From: Eutypella sp. D-1
Lineage: Eukaryota > Ascomycota > Sordariomycetes > Xylariales > Diatrypaceae
NCBI GenBank assembly: GCA_023313575.1
Contig: JAJTTP010000005.1
Coordinates: 1,550,001-1,614,000, forward strand
Direction of reading: 5' to 3'
Length of the DNA: 64,000 nucleotides
The notes beneath the pieces are model-generated. The model made no database searches, was not told the origin of the DNA, and was given only the letters and a program-made list of their open reading frames with translations. A program made the translations under genes and the position numbers. This document shows positions 11,785-23,450 of this stretch, in pieces; the first letter of the stretch is position 1; each line of letters begins with the position of its first letter.

Positions 11785-14001
11785 TCATACCAGCGTGATG
11801 AGTGATGAGACCCCGGCCCAATTGTTGATATTCCACCCACCCCACCTATCTTGCTGCGGGTTTGGTGGATGAGAACGCCCCCGAGAGTCAAAAATGCTCT
11901 GTATGATCCCGCTGCGTTGAAATCGACCATCCCCTGCGACCTCTAATATAAGATAGTACAATAGCTTCGTATCGAAATCAATACCACTGCCAACCCTCTT
12001 TGTACATAAAGGGATGCATGTGCCCTCAACTTCATCCTTTTCTTCGCAGCTCTCTTGCCGATCCGACATGTCAAAGAAAAGTTTCGTCGAATTAGACCTG
12101 ATATAGCACTCTGTCTTGGCTTCGTCAGTATATACATTGAAAGACCAGGACAAGTCCGACCAGGAGGAGGACTTCTTCGAGGCCCGGAAGTATAATAGCC
12201 TGCATTCAATGTCGAGCTCTGCTGATCGAAGGAGGCCAGTGACATCCCCACCAGGAGGCTCTGTCACAATTCGCTCGTCGACTAATTGAATTAGTGACAC
12301 CACGTCATCCATCCATTCGTGAGTCTCCAGTTCGACATCGGCTCCCGTCCCTGTGCTCGTGACCGAAGCCCAACTCCAGGACGGTGCATAGGATTCGTTA
12401 AGTTGTATCCAGCTTCCGCTTGTAGGAGTAGTTTTCTATAGAAGGCCATAGTGTAACTAATCTTTCCACAGCTAGATATGTGCCACCAGTGACTTCTCGA
12501 AAGGCCTTGGCAATACCGGAAAGGGCAATAAGTTTGTCAGAGCTTTTGGTAAGACTACAGCGCACGTAGGTAGAAAGGATGGTGACCCAGTAGAAGATGT
12601 ATTGTCGTTCGTCGAGGCCGCCTTTCAACTGAGTTATTCCCATCGCCACCTTCTCCATTCCTAGCTTCGAAGATTTATATCCGAACCTTCTCTTTCCCAA
12701 GAGGTCTGGAGACCGGATTGGTGATTGGAAATTGATTAGGCCGATCATGATACCGGCCTCGCACTGGACACCCCCTAGGCATTCCCAGAAAATCTGGTTT
12801 CGCGTAAAGTGAACCGCACGATTAGTCAGGAACCGCTCCTGGACAACCCAGCCTCGGGTATGAAGAGGCGCGTTTTCGATTTCGTCGGTCCATAGCGAGT
12901 CATGCCAGGCTACCCAGGGGCCCTGGTGGATCTCAGAACTCCAGTTGCGAATGCCTACATTGGATAGAAATGGATATAAAAGCCTTACATCATCCGTTCT
13001 GCGGCGGAAAAGGCCGTCATGTGATGGGTCGGCCGATGCAGCGATCGCCGATATATTACAGAATGAGTGACGATAAATATCAACCATGGCGTTTGCTTCT
13101 GTCTGCCAGTCACCATCCGCATCTTGAAAGATACACAATGAGTCGATCCAGAGGTATCTGTAACCCAGGCGGTGAACAAGAGAAGCCGCATGATGGAAAG
13201 TCCGCGATAGATTATATAGAGAGAAGCCATTACGAAGCTGAGGTTCCGTTGTTTTGGACAGTTGCGTGATCTTCTCTGGATCTCCCCATCTATGGGAGAG
13301 CGTCCAATACTCGGGATATTCTGATGCCTCTCTAGAGCCATACTGGGATATAACTTCTTCTTTCTCCCGCAAGAAGACGCTACCAGCAGATGCCTCTTGA
13401 ACGTCAATGACTCGGGTTGGAAAGTAGGCTCCAGCCTTGGGGGAAGAGCTACAGTATTTATGGTTTCTGGTGCAGTTCGAAATCCAGCTTCGAATATCTT
13501 TAATTGACTGATGCGATCCTATGTTGGAGTCAAGGCCAGACCAAGGTTTGGCGAGTATATCACTTCGGCGGACAGGCGGACCACTCATATCTGTAGTACA
13601 GGTATCCATGAGATCGTATTCGGACAGGCTATACAAGTGGACTAGGCTCCTGAGTATTCACAATGAAAGAAAATATATGATTAGAGACTATGTGGTCAAC
13701 TCGTACCTGAAATTCCATAGGGGGACGCCCGTAAAGATTGAATGTGAAACGTTGCGAAACATTCGCCGCAAAATCCGATTTTCATGTCACAGGTGACTTG
13801 AAAATAACCTCCATCTCCTGCATTATTTTTGTTCGTGTGCTGGGATTGGTATCTTGACCAAATCCAAGTGCAGATGAAGCAACTGGCATCTTTACTAGCC
13901 ACCAGATCACTGTAAAGCTGGTGATGCTTGTGAAGAATACCATCGCCTTTAGCAAACGTTGATATGCAGGTGGCGCATAATCTCCCTTCGGCGTCGTCCA
14001 T
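11785..14001 (-). pseudogene. HET-domain protein, disrupted by frameshift and two TAG
   Basis: Exon 1 (13707-14001, start MDDAEGRL) carries a Cys/His-rich N-terminal motif (LCATC, HHQLYSDL, CFIC). It joins in phase to exon 2 from 13641 using the acceptor CCTAG. Exon 2 encodes the HET domain: TLSHRWG, YLWIDSLCI and HTRGWVVQERF. Near 12472 the conserved YLAGLWKD segment is broken by a small deletion that shifts the frame. In the restored frame two TAG codons follow (12457-12459 and 12436-12438, the second where homologues have Trp), after which the conserved SYAPSWSWAS block and about 200 further residues run open to 11785. HET proteins trigger cell death on fusion of incompatible hyphae; this copy is very probably inactive. 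Confidence 0.82.
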
Positions 14002-15032
14002 GGCAGCGTATATACGGTGAGACCTAGGTGGGAGATGTGAAGATGGCTGTTGTAATATGGAGGTCCTTATGAATAGGCTCTTGTTCAAAATAAGGCATAA
14101 CTTTCTAAGGGAAGTGGCCTCGGCCTTCTATCCTTCCTTCTTCATGGATATCTGGGCTCGTATCTATACCTACATGGCTGTACGTCTCCTTTGCCATCAT
14201 TGCTTTTCTATTACCTGGCCAACCTTTGTCTTCTAGCCCTTCTAGCAATGCGTTGCTGCCCAAGTGGCTTATTCTTGCATCCCGTGCCACTCTCGAGGAC
14301 CTGTCATATGCCAGACCTATCCTATCACCGGCCAGGTGTAGTGGGGTCAATGGAAGCCATGTTTTAACGGCCGTGAAGTGAATCAGAGTGCCTTGGAGGG
14401 AATAAGTGAAAATAGGCAACTAGTAAAGGATCTTTCAGGCAAGTGAGATTGACATCATAAGTTGGTGAGCTACCTGAATGTTACCAAGCATCCATTCCTA
14501 TATGTCATGCCTCGCCTTCGAAATATGTGATATAATTAATATCAAAGGTTGAACGGTTTTCTGACACTCTGCGGATCTCCAAGCGTTTGAATATATCTGA
14601 GCAATCCCTTCAAAAACCGTCCCGTTAGATAATCATTGTTTCGTTCCTTAGGGATTGATCTAAGTATTCGAATCTCCTCATCTTGTGTTACCCTATGAAC
14701 AGGGGAGACAGAGTAGAGAAAAGGGGCTATGCATAGGCCACCTGAATGGATCTAATACTCAGTTGGGGGCCCCACTAAATAACCTCGCACTAACCTTACA
14801 CCAGTTACAAGGATAATACATATGTACCTATACCTACAATAGTGAATGCTCGGCCAGTAATCAAGCTTTCGTTCAAGTCTTGAAAAAAACGCGATGCAAT
14901 TACCTACCTACCTAGGCATTTAGGGTAGTTCTTACCTTCAATTCCGTCAATCTCCAGCTAGTGATAAAATCCTTATGAGCCCTCCCATTTCACATCTCTG
15001 CAGATATCTGAAGTACGGAACAGTTGCCCAGT
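14002..15032. other. Intergenic between HET pseudogene and PRP4
   Basis: No gene is supported. A minus-strand frame of 104 codons (14105-14419) has no recognisable motif. A CCTA-rich run lies near 14903. The right end must contain the PRP4 promoter. Confidence 0.55.
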
Positions 15033-16694
15033 ATGATGCACCCGTCGCGACAGGCGTACGTGGAGGAGGCAGACTCACCGGTCAGTTTCTCTTATCTCCT
15101 CGAAATCCAGCAAAAAAAAAAGCAAAGCAACTGACATTAAGGGCCCTATTAGGAACGCGGCATCAGCCTCGACGAAATCCCTACGGATACCGACTATGAG
15201 ATACCCGGCGCGGGCGCGGGCATCGCCCCGGAGAAGGCGTCGGCCCTGCTGTCACAGTTCGAGCGCAAGAGACGGGCGGCCACCATGGCGGTCCCGACCG
15301 ACGACGGACGCGTACGCGCGCGCCTGCGAGAGCTCGGGGAGCCCATCACGTTGTTTGGCGAGGGACCGGCGGACCGGAGAGATAGATTACGGGAGCTGCT
15401 GGCGGTGCTAGCGGAGCGTCAACAGCAGCAGCAAGCTGGTGCGGCGGACGGAGAGGAGGATATCGCGATGGACGACGCGTCCGCTGCCGACGAGGCCGAG
15501 GGCGAGGACCAGGAGGAGGAGTTCTACACAACGGGCAGTGAGGAACTGCTGCGGGCACGACAGGACATAGCGCGCTTCTCGTTGCCCCGTGCGCGCCGGC
15601 GGCTCGAGTTCCAGAAGCGCGAGACCACGGTGCCGCTGCGCACGCACGTCAAGTTCCGGAAGCAGATCAAGGAGCGCCTGCAGGGTTTCGAACTACAGGG
15701 CAGTCAGACCGCTGGCGACCGCAATGTCGGCGTGACGCGCATCGCACCCGGCGGTGACGTTGTCGCTGCTGGGAACTGGGGCGGCTCTATCAAGCTGATC
15801 GGCATCCCCTCGCTCGAGGAGAAGATGACGCTCCGGGGACATAACAATAGGGTCGGCGGCATCTCGTGGTTACCTGAAGCGACGGTCTCAGGTGGAAACG
15901 TTTCACCGGAGAGCGTTAACCTGGCGTCCGGCGGCGCCGATGGCCAGGTCTACCTCTGGTCTCTTACGAAGGACACGCCGCTCGCGAGTCTTCAGGGACA
16001 CGCGCAACGAGTCTGCCGGGTCGAGTTCCACCCATCTGGACGATATCTAGCAACGGCATCGGAAGATACTACGTGGCGGTTATGGGATGTTGAGACGACT
16101 ACAGAATTACTACTACAAGAAGGCCATTCCCGCGGCGTGTTCGCGGTCTCATTTAATTCTGACGGCTCATTGATGGCCAGTGGAGGTACGGACAGCATCG
16201 GCAGGATATGGGATCTGAGATCCGGAAGAACCGTCATGGTCTTAGGTCATCAGGACGGCCACATCAAGCCTATTCACGGCATCGACTGGGGCTCCGATGG
16301 CCACCGCGTGCTTACGGGATCGGCAGACGGATGGACCAAGTGCTGGGATGTGAGGAAGGTACAGATGGTCGGTGGTCTAGGCGCACACAGCAGCGCGGTG
16401 TCGGACCTGAGATGGTACAAGGGCCTGGACGATCCTATACTGGGCACACCCCCTGGAGAGGACGACAAAGGAAACCAGATACCCAAGAAATCCGGGACTT
16501 TCTTTGTGTCGAGCGGCTTCGACCAAAAGGTCAAGATCTTCTCGGCAGACGACTGGTCCCTGGTCCAGACACTGCATGGCCATACAGGACCTGTCGCCAG
16601 CGTGGATATCAGCAGGGACGGCAGATGGATTGTGAGTGGTGGACACGATAAGACTGTGAAGCTATGGAGTCGACTGGATAACGAAGGGGTTTGA
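15033..16694 (+). CDS. PRP4: U4/U6 snRNP WD40 protein Prp4
   Basis: Exon 1 (15033-15080, MMHPSRQAYV...) is spliced from GTCAGT at 15081 to the acceptor at 15151-15152. Exon 2 (15153-16694) completes a protein of 529 residues. A second ATG directly follows the first, so the start is uncertain by one codon. The N-terminal half holds the splicing-factor motif of PRP4 proteins (VRARLRELGEPITLFGE, then PADRRDRLRELL) and an acidic Asp/Glu-rich stretch. The rest is a seven-bladed WD40 propeller with clear GH...WD repeats (LRGHNNRV, LQGHAQRV, EGHSRGV, LHGHTGPV) ending KLWSRLDNEGV. Prp4 is a core protein of the U4/U6.U5 tri-snRNP and binds Prp3 in the nucleus. The single intron leaves little doubt about the model. 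Confidence 0.93.
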
Positions 16695-17530
16695 GATGAG
16701 AAAGGTCATCTGGGGACTACGACGAATGGAAATACGATGAAGAAATGGAACAAGAACAGGAAAAAGATACCCTACATCATTGCTTTAGAGGCTCTGCTCT
16801 ATGCTTTAGATGGATGTCTCCAGGTCGCCTTGACGCTATCGTGGTTCTCTACTAGGTAGACATACCATACCAATGGACAGATGAAAGCATCTGGGACATA
16901 GGATGACAGGTGCCAAACTAACGTAATTTACTCGTCACAGCTGATAGCCCGCGCCCGGACACCAAACCAAATCTTCTGTACCGAAGTACCTGCCTATGTG
17001 GTCTTGGCACTTTAACATCCAACGCGATCTCAAGGTCCGGACGCCCGACGACTAGACTTACCAAGTACCCCTGGTAGGTACGACTTGCAACTATGTTCCA
17101 AAGACCTAAGAAGGCATGGCATGCTAATGGGATTGTAAAATTTGAGGCACGCACTGCCGGAGCATCGTGAAAAAAAGGTTCTCTTATTGTTCGTAGGGTT
17201 ATTGTAAATTAAAGTTGGCCGTAGTCGATTTGATATGTACTATTACCCGCTTTGGCAAGTACCTATCCAATAACTATATGTACCGTACTTCGTACGTAGC
17301 ACTCCATTCCTTCCCAACCTGGAACCTTAACTAAAGGTTTCCTCCAGATGGCAGCAACGACGCCATATTTCCCAGTAAGGAAATCCAAACCCACATCCAA
17401 GCACATTTAAATGTACTATTACGCCACACCTTACAAGCCTTAAACAGGTCCGGCAACTTTCCCTTCCCTTGCTTGCTTATTTCTCCATTCATTGTCTTAT
17501 TTCAAATACCCAAGTAGTTACTTTAAAAGT
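16695..17530. other. Intergenic, PRP4 3' flank and cyclin promoter
   Basis: No gene is supported. The left part is the PRP4 3' flank and the right part is upstream of the cyclin gene. Confidence 0.6.
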
Positions 17531-17580
17531 AGCTAACATTTTTTTTTTTTTAATTTTAATTTTCTTTTTTTTTTCCCTCG
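17531..17580 (+). promoter_or_regulatory. Pyrimidine-rich leader of the cyclin gene
   Basis: An almost pure T/C tract with T11-T12 runs ends 7 nt before the cyclin ATG. Pyrimidine tracts just upstream of start codons are common in fungal promoters and leaders and often mark transcription start zones. Confidence 0.5.
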
Positions 17581-17586
17581 TCCGTC

Positions 17587-19305
17587 ATGGCGAGCATTGA
17601 CAGATACAGACCTCCTCCTCCGCGCGAGGGTTATCAACCACCAGTTCTTCCCCCAAACACCAATCGATCCGATCGCGATCGTGACCGCGACCTTGATCGG
17701 CCCTCAACATCAAAATCCCCTTCATCATCTATTAAGAGACGCGAAGTTCCTCCAGCCGTACCATCACCACCAACCCACACATCGCGCACATCACCTCCGA
17801 GACCCCAGTCAGCCCAGTCAAGACCCCAGTCGTCGCGCCGTAGCGCACCCTGTCCCGCCCATTCCGCCGCGTCCAGATCCCCCGTCGCCATGGCAAACCA
17901 ATGGTTCTTTACATCCGATGAGGTTCTGAGCAGTCCCAGCATCCTTGATGGATTGTCGCCTACGGAAGAGCGGTTGAGGAGGGCCAAAGGCGTCAATTTC
18001 ATTTATCAAGCCGGTGTTCTACTTGAACTTCCCCAGACCACCCTATACGTCGCTGGTGTCTTCTTTCATCGATTCTTCATGAGATGTAGCATGGTCGAGG
18101 AGCAACGGGGGATACACCATTATGTGAGTTCTGTCTGGGATGGAGGAATCAACCCAACTTCTGCTGTATCTGCTGTATCTGCTGTATCTGCTCTATCTGC
18201 TGTATCGCGACATAGACATCTTCGACGTCTTGTCCATGATCCAGCTCGCTCGCTAACGGCAAATTTCGAACAGAACATCGCCGCCACCGCTCTCTTTCTC
18301 GCAAACAAGACCGAGGAAAACTGTCGCAAGACGAAAGATGTCATTATCGCCGTTGCCAAAGTCGCTCAGAAGAACGTTAAGCTCGTTGTTGATGAGCAGT
18401 CCAAGGAATATTGGCGGTGGCGCGACAGCATTCTCATGTACGAAGAGGTCATGCTTGAGAATCTCACCTTCGATCTGATGGTCGACAACCCACACATCAA
18501 ATTATACGAGATTCTCGGCCAGCTTGGCGTCATTCACAACAAAGCTCTGCGCCATGCCGCCTGGGCTTTTTGCAATGACTCGTGTCTGACTCCCCTTCCC
18601 TTGCTCATGGACGCCCGCGACATCGCCATCGCCTCAATCTTCTTCGCTAGTACCTTCACCGGCGAGCGTATTGATGATATCGGCGGAGAGCCCTGGTGGA
18701 AGTCGCTGAAAGCCAACGAAGACCACTGCTCTAGGGCCATCAAAGTTTTGGCCGAATTCTACACCGAGAATCCCCTGCGCAAGCATGAGAATCCTTATCA
18801 GGGCTCGCCTAAGTTCGACCTCGAGAACACGCGCCGTAAGGGGGATGACTCGAGCGCCAATGTGACGCCGCGGACCGACCCAGAACGGGGTACGACCCAG
18901 AGCCCTCAACGAATTAATAAGGCGAATGGTACGGGCGACACCGGCGGTACGGCGGAACTGGACAGCCAAAGCAAAGACAGCCAAAGCAAAGACAGCCAGA
19001 GCAAGGAGAGCCAGCATAAGGAGGTAGATAGCGAAACCTTAGCTGCCGAGTCTGCGTCGAAAGCAGCTCCCGGCGATTCAGATGTTGCGCTTAAAGAGGC
19101 CGCCAATAACCCCGGCCTCCATCAGAGTACAAGTGCCGTTCATGATAACGACCTCGAACCCTCAGGTTCCCCACGGCCTAACGGGAAGCGGAAGGATGTT
19201 GAATCGCTGGCCGAGGCCGACGAGGGCCCCGACCAGAAGCGGCAGCGCGTGGACAGTGATCGGGCTAATGAAGATGATGATGACGAGGGCGAGGTGCATG
19301 AATAG
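17587..19305 (+). CDS. Cyclin K/T-type, P-TEFb cyclin Pch1-like
   Basis: Exons 17587-18123 and 18274-19305 give 522 residues. The N-terminus is Pro/Ser/Arg-rich. The cyclin box starts near residue 100 (NQWFFTSDEV, TEERLRRAKGVNFI, FFHRFFMR) and continues after the intron as NIAATALFLANKTEENCRK, the hallmark of cyclins K, T and Pch1, with a second fold to about 345. The tail is disordered and carries tandem SQSKD/SQSKE repeats, a basic KRKD/QKRQR segment and an acidic end. Such cyclins activate Cdk9/Cdk12-type kinases that phosphorylate the RNA polymerase II tail and Spt5. The intron (18124-18273, GTGAGT...CAG) is 150 nt with no stop, so retention would insert 50 residues into the first cyclin fold. 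Cyclin C and Ctk2 are less likely because of the long tail. Confidence 0.87.
   Translation: MASIDRYRPPPPREGYQPPVLPPNTNRSDRDRDRDLDRPSTSKSPSSSIKRREVPPAVPSPPTHTSRTSPPRPQSAQSRPQSSRRSAPCPAHSAASRSPVAMANQWFFTSDEVLSSPSILDGLSPTEERLRRAKGVNFIYQAGVLLELPQTTLYVAGVFFHRFFMRCSMVEEQRGIHHYVSSVWDGGINPTSAVSAVSAVSALSAVSRHRHLRRLVHDPARSLTANFEQNIAATALFLANKTEENCRKTKDVIIAVAKVAQKNVKLVVDEQSKEYWRWRDSILMYEEVMLENLTFDLMVDNPHIKLYEILGQLGVIHNKALRHAAWAFCNDSCLTPLPLLMDARDIAIASIFFASTFTGERIDDIGGEPWWKSLKANEDHCSRAIKVLAEFYTENPLRKHENPYQGSPKFDLENTRRKGDDSSANVTPRTDPERGTTQSPQRINKANGTGDTGGTAELDSQSKDSQSKDSQSKESQHKEVDSETLAAESASKAAPGDSDVALKEAANNPGLHQSTSAVHDNDLEPSGSPRPNGKRKDVESLAEADEGPDQKRQRVDSDRANEDDDDEGEVHE
18162..18206 (+). repeat. TCTGCTGTA tandem repeat inside the cyclin intron
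   Basis: About five imperfect copies of a 9-nt unit, one with CTC for CTG, lie within the intron and would read as Ser-Ala-Val repeats if the intron were retained. Confidence 0.7.
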
Positions 19306-21056
19306 GAATCGTCCGCCACGTTAGATATCTCGGACAATAACGCGGTAACTGGTAGCCCCTACGACTCTCACTCTCCCTAGTAGGGGCCAGTCGTGTGCTG
19401 TCGCTTGCGAGAGGCAAGCCGACGAAACGGGTTTATCACAACACAATATTATTATCCATTCCCCAGCACCCCTGATTGTCATATCACGACTTTATCAACG
19501 AGGATGGGAGGAGGAGCATCCACTATATGAGGCGTGTCGTTTTTAGCGACTACACAGCCTGATGAATTAGGCGGTTTCGGCATGCTACACTACGAAATAC
19601 ATTACAGGAGAGGGTAGGGTTCGGGATAGGCCAGCTGGTGGAAAGGGGTGTACCAGAACTAGGAGAATATCTTTCGGCCTTCCGAGAAACTAGACTAAGA
19701 AAGTCTTGCGGGCCTACAACACTCGGGCGGCCACCAACTCAAATCCGAACAGTTTCACGATCTAGCCACTCAGAAGTAGGCCTCGATGTTTACCTACTTC
19801 TCCACCTCCGGAGCTCCCGAGACGAGCTCCAGACTTTTTTTTTTTTTCACTTTTCTTTTTCAACTATGCTCTTCGCGGGGAGGGGGGAACAATAACGGGT
19901 CAATCATCGGCTGGCTGGTAGGCACGCATACCGGCAAAAGGGAGGGCGCATTATCAACCGGATCAGGAGTTCGCGGCTTGGCTCATGCTTGCGTGATATT
20001 TACTATTTATTATATCTGTATTTGAGTCTCTCCTCGTTAGGTACCGGGGCCCGTGGGGCCTAATCGCGGATCGTCGATAATGCGTCGAGTCAATATAAAC
20101 CATTTCAATCATAACTCTTTCTTCTCTGGTCCTAGCTTTATCGGCATGGTTATATCCCCAGACTCGAGTCTCGAGCACTGTTTTACTTCAGTCCAGCGCA
20201 TACTCGAGTTTTCGCACTTCGTCTTCTGAATCTCTTTAGGGAGGTTATAAGCCCGCCAATTACCACCATCATGACTTATTCTGGTGATGACAACTCCTAA
20301 AATAAAGAATGCTGAGCAACCTATCCCCGACCCCCTGAGCTGACATGGTCCACCGTAGTTGCTTATGTAATACATCGACATATCTAACTCCGCTATAGGA
20401 GTTTCGCGCAACACCACAGTGTTACAAACTACCTTGCGACCTCGAAATATTAAGCGAACGACATGTCTGAAACATGAACTTTGTGCTATTCTGGTTCCAT
20501 GAGTTTGTTCCTAGCCGCCTCCTGATCGAGACTGGCCGCCACGAATACACCCTTTTTTAACTATTATCGTTGAGTACGACGATGTATAATTACCCTTCGA
20601 GGGCGGCGGCGGCGAAGATTAATAGCGTTAATGTAAATGGCAAGATTTAGCAGGACCAGCCCGATGACAGCGATGGCAGTAAGAACAGTATCCTCGGCAT
20701 GGCGCCCGTTGAGAATAAAACGAAGAACATGGTTGAGGTACAAGAGAAACGGTAAAAAGGAGCAAAGGGCGAAGGGGGGCATCTGGGGTTAAAATAGGTA
20801 CGTACGACAATGCCTAGCTAGGTACGAGGCTTACGAAATTCAAATTTCATACTCTTTTGTTATACACTTCATGTCATTCATGAGTCCCTATGCGGCTCGT
20901 GATGGTACTTGCTTCCTCGGAGTGGCTAAGTAGGAATCTCAGCGAGTCTAAATAAGGAAGAGTAGTTTGGCCAGAATCTCGTAGCCTATCATACTCCGTC
21001 CTCCTCTAGCAAGCGCGATCAATATTCCATGTGTAGTTAGACAAGATAATCTTGTA
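19306..21056. other. Intergenic, possible small membrane ORF
   Basis: No gene is firmly supported. A minus-strand frame at 20564-20782 could encode 72 residues with two hydrophobic stretches (LCSFLPFLLYLNHVL and TAIAVIGLVLLNLAIYI) and an Arg-rich tail, which looks like a small membrane protein. Its reality cannot be judged without transcripts. Another 102-codon minus frame at 20109-20417 shows no motif. Confidence 0.4.
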
Positions 21057-23450
21057 TTAAACCAGGACTACAGTTCGTTCTTTCGCCTTCATCAAATATT
21101 TGGCAGAGACCCGGACGCAGCCTACCCGCTCAAACGTCCCGTCCCCCAGCTCCTTCAGGGCCAGGCAGAAGAGCCTGGCGGCCTGCCTATCCAACAGCGT
21201 TAGGGCACCCTCCTTAGGGGCCGGGTAGTCCGCGAGCGGGAGCAGGTGGAGAAAGCAGCCCCCTTCCTCATCCTCCACCACGCAGTCGCGGGTGTCCGGG
21301 TTCAGCATCATGATGAGCCTGGCGCGCTCGCCCGCGCGCTCGCCGCACACGTGGATCCACCAGTGGTTGCGGCTGAAGGCGGACGCCGCATAACTCTTGT
21401 ATCCCTCGGAGTTGTAGTCCGGGTGGTGCGTGATCCTCTCCTGCGGGAGCTCGTCCAGATCCTCCGCCACGTGCGTGACCATCTCCCTCCACACGTCCGG
21501 CCCGGCCCTGCGCCGGTAGGCGTAGCCGCGCAGCGGGCGACCCGAGAGCGTAATCCTGGCCTCGGACAGGTCGCCGAATGGGTTCCCGGCGCTCCGCGGA
21601 CTCCAACTCAGGTCAAGCACGCGGACCAGGGGGACGCCCGCGCCCGCGGCCTCGTCGGCGGTGGCGGTGGAGTACAGGGAGTCCATGGCAACGCCGCCTC
21701 CCCGGCTATCGTCCGGGTCATAGCCCACGCTGGCCCAGGACCATGTCGGGGCGCCGCACGCGTGCCCGCGCGTCGCAAATTGGTACCCGTCCTCATAGGC
21801 ATGGGACCATTGGAGACAGGTCAAGATGTCGTTTTTCCAAAGGCCGCCCACGTACTCGTCCTGCAGTATACCCGCAAGCCTCTGCGCCAGCGAGGAGACC
21901 GCGTCGAGTCGGTCGGACTCGAACGAGAGGCGTCTGAGAGAGTACTCCTTCAATATGTCGAACCACATGGTCATGACGGTCTTGCGGCCCGCCGAATCTT
22001 ACATATAATATTGGTTAGTGATTCCCATATTCAAAATCCTACTTCGAGACTGGTGGTCAAATATCTAGCCCAAGTACATACCTAATGCGCGTCCACTGGC
22101 GACCTGGGCGCTTAGGTCGCGCAGCATCCCGCCCATGGTGCCTAGACTGGCGTCCCGCGCGACTAGTGTCCCGGTCTCGATCTGCAGCCTCCTCGAGTTC
22201 GTGCTGTGGTCCTTGGCGAGGCCCTCCGGGCAGCACTCCGAGGCGCTCATCTCGGCGCACTCGAAGGAGACCCAGTACGGGTCGAAGAACAGCGTCCGCC
22301 GCGGGAAGATCCTCTCCTGCAGGATCCAGCCACGGGAGTCGAGGTGCGACCTCGTCCCTTCGAGGATCGGCGCTATCCTTATCACGGTGCGCCGGGTCTT
22401 CGTCTCAAGATGCGGCGTGTTGATGGTGGCCATGATGTTGAATGGTCGGGTGGCCTGACCGTCGCGCTGCTGCCAGAGCCCGTCGTGGTGTCCTGTCGCC
22501 GCGGCTATGTTCAGCTCTGCATTCTGATAGTAATCAGCCATCTTTGGGATTTCTCGCTCTTTGTCTGTGGGGTCGTCTTGTAGGATGCAGAGGGAGTCTA
22601 TCCAGATATATCTCAGCCCTAGGCGCTGTGCCGTGATGGAGGCCTCTCGGAATGTCCTGGTAAGCTTCGTGGTCGGGATCCCGTCGCGGGTGAACTCCTC
22701 TTCCGTCTGTGAGGTTGTCACACACGAGTGCCCTGGTTTCCAGCGATGGCTGAGGGTCGCGTACGGCGGCCTGGTGTATTCCCGGTCGCTACCGCTGAAC
22801 GACACCAGAAATACCATGCCCGACTCGCCCTCGGCATTGGATATATCCAGGAGCCGCGCTGGGTATCGGGTGGTCGCTGTCAGGTTTTTCCTCTTGCAGA
22901 CTACGTGTTCCTGCTCGCACTTATCTGCCCACGACCGCATGAGATCGATGCTTACGGTGCTTCCGGTCGAGGCATCGAGGTAGGCCGGTTCAGGGGGCAC
23001 AGTGGTAACATCAAGCCCGCCTGCTGAAACCATCATCCCATCCGGGTTGACATCATCCCAGGATGACCTCGCAACTGATTCCGGATTACATATCCGGAAG
23101 TCGCAGGCGAACTCGATGTTCCGGACAACGAGGGCCTCCGGCGCGTCGCCCTCGTGCCTCCCAACCTCCTCGTCGATAAAGAGCCAGTCGTCTGACGTCT
23201 CGCTGTCGCTGTAGGTCAGCCCTAGCGAAATGTGTTGGCGGCCGGAGGTGTCCTTGTGATTATAACCCGCGGGAAATCCCAGCTCCTGGTGCTGGATCAT
23301 GCCGTACAGGGCGACACACAGCCTGCAGTGCCGCAACTCGGCCGAGCGTGCCAGCGAGGCCGGGTTGGGGTGCAGGACCGCCTCGAAGTCGTCCAATGAG
23401 GTCCCGATGGGGTTGAACACGACATTCTCGCAGCTGTTGCAGAAAGCCAT
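21057..23450 (-). CDS. HET-domain protein, intact
   Basis: Exon 1 (22082-23450) and exon 2 (21057-21997) join in phase across an 84-nt intron (GTATGT...TAAG), giving 769 residues. The ATG at 23450 (MAFCNSCENVVF) is chosen because the frame extends upstream only through a GTG. The N-terminus has paired cysteines (CNSC, CRLC). The HET domain follows with ATLSHRWK (about 231-238), YIWIDSLCILQDD (about 281-293) and SRGWILQERIFPRR. After the intron come GGLWKNDIL and PTWSWASVG, the family's usual C-terminal blocks. HET proteins mediate vegetative incompatibility and cell death in ascomycetes. It is the only one of the three HET genes here with an unbroken frame. The partner gene is not identifiable from sequence. 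Confidence 0.9.

Noticed and set aside
14105..14419. Minus-strand frame of 104 codons upstream of the HET pseudogene
   Set aside because: No motif and no in-phase link to the HET exons.
17634..18002. Minus-strand frames antisense to the cyclin N-terminus
   Set aside because: Arise from the Pro/Ser/Arg-rich coding composition of the plus strand.
21246..22085. Plus-strand frame of 279 codons
   Set aside because: Antisense to the intact HET gene in GC-rich sequence; a shadow frame.
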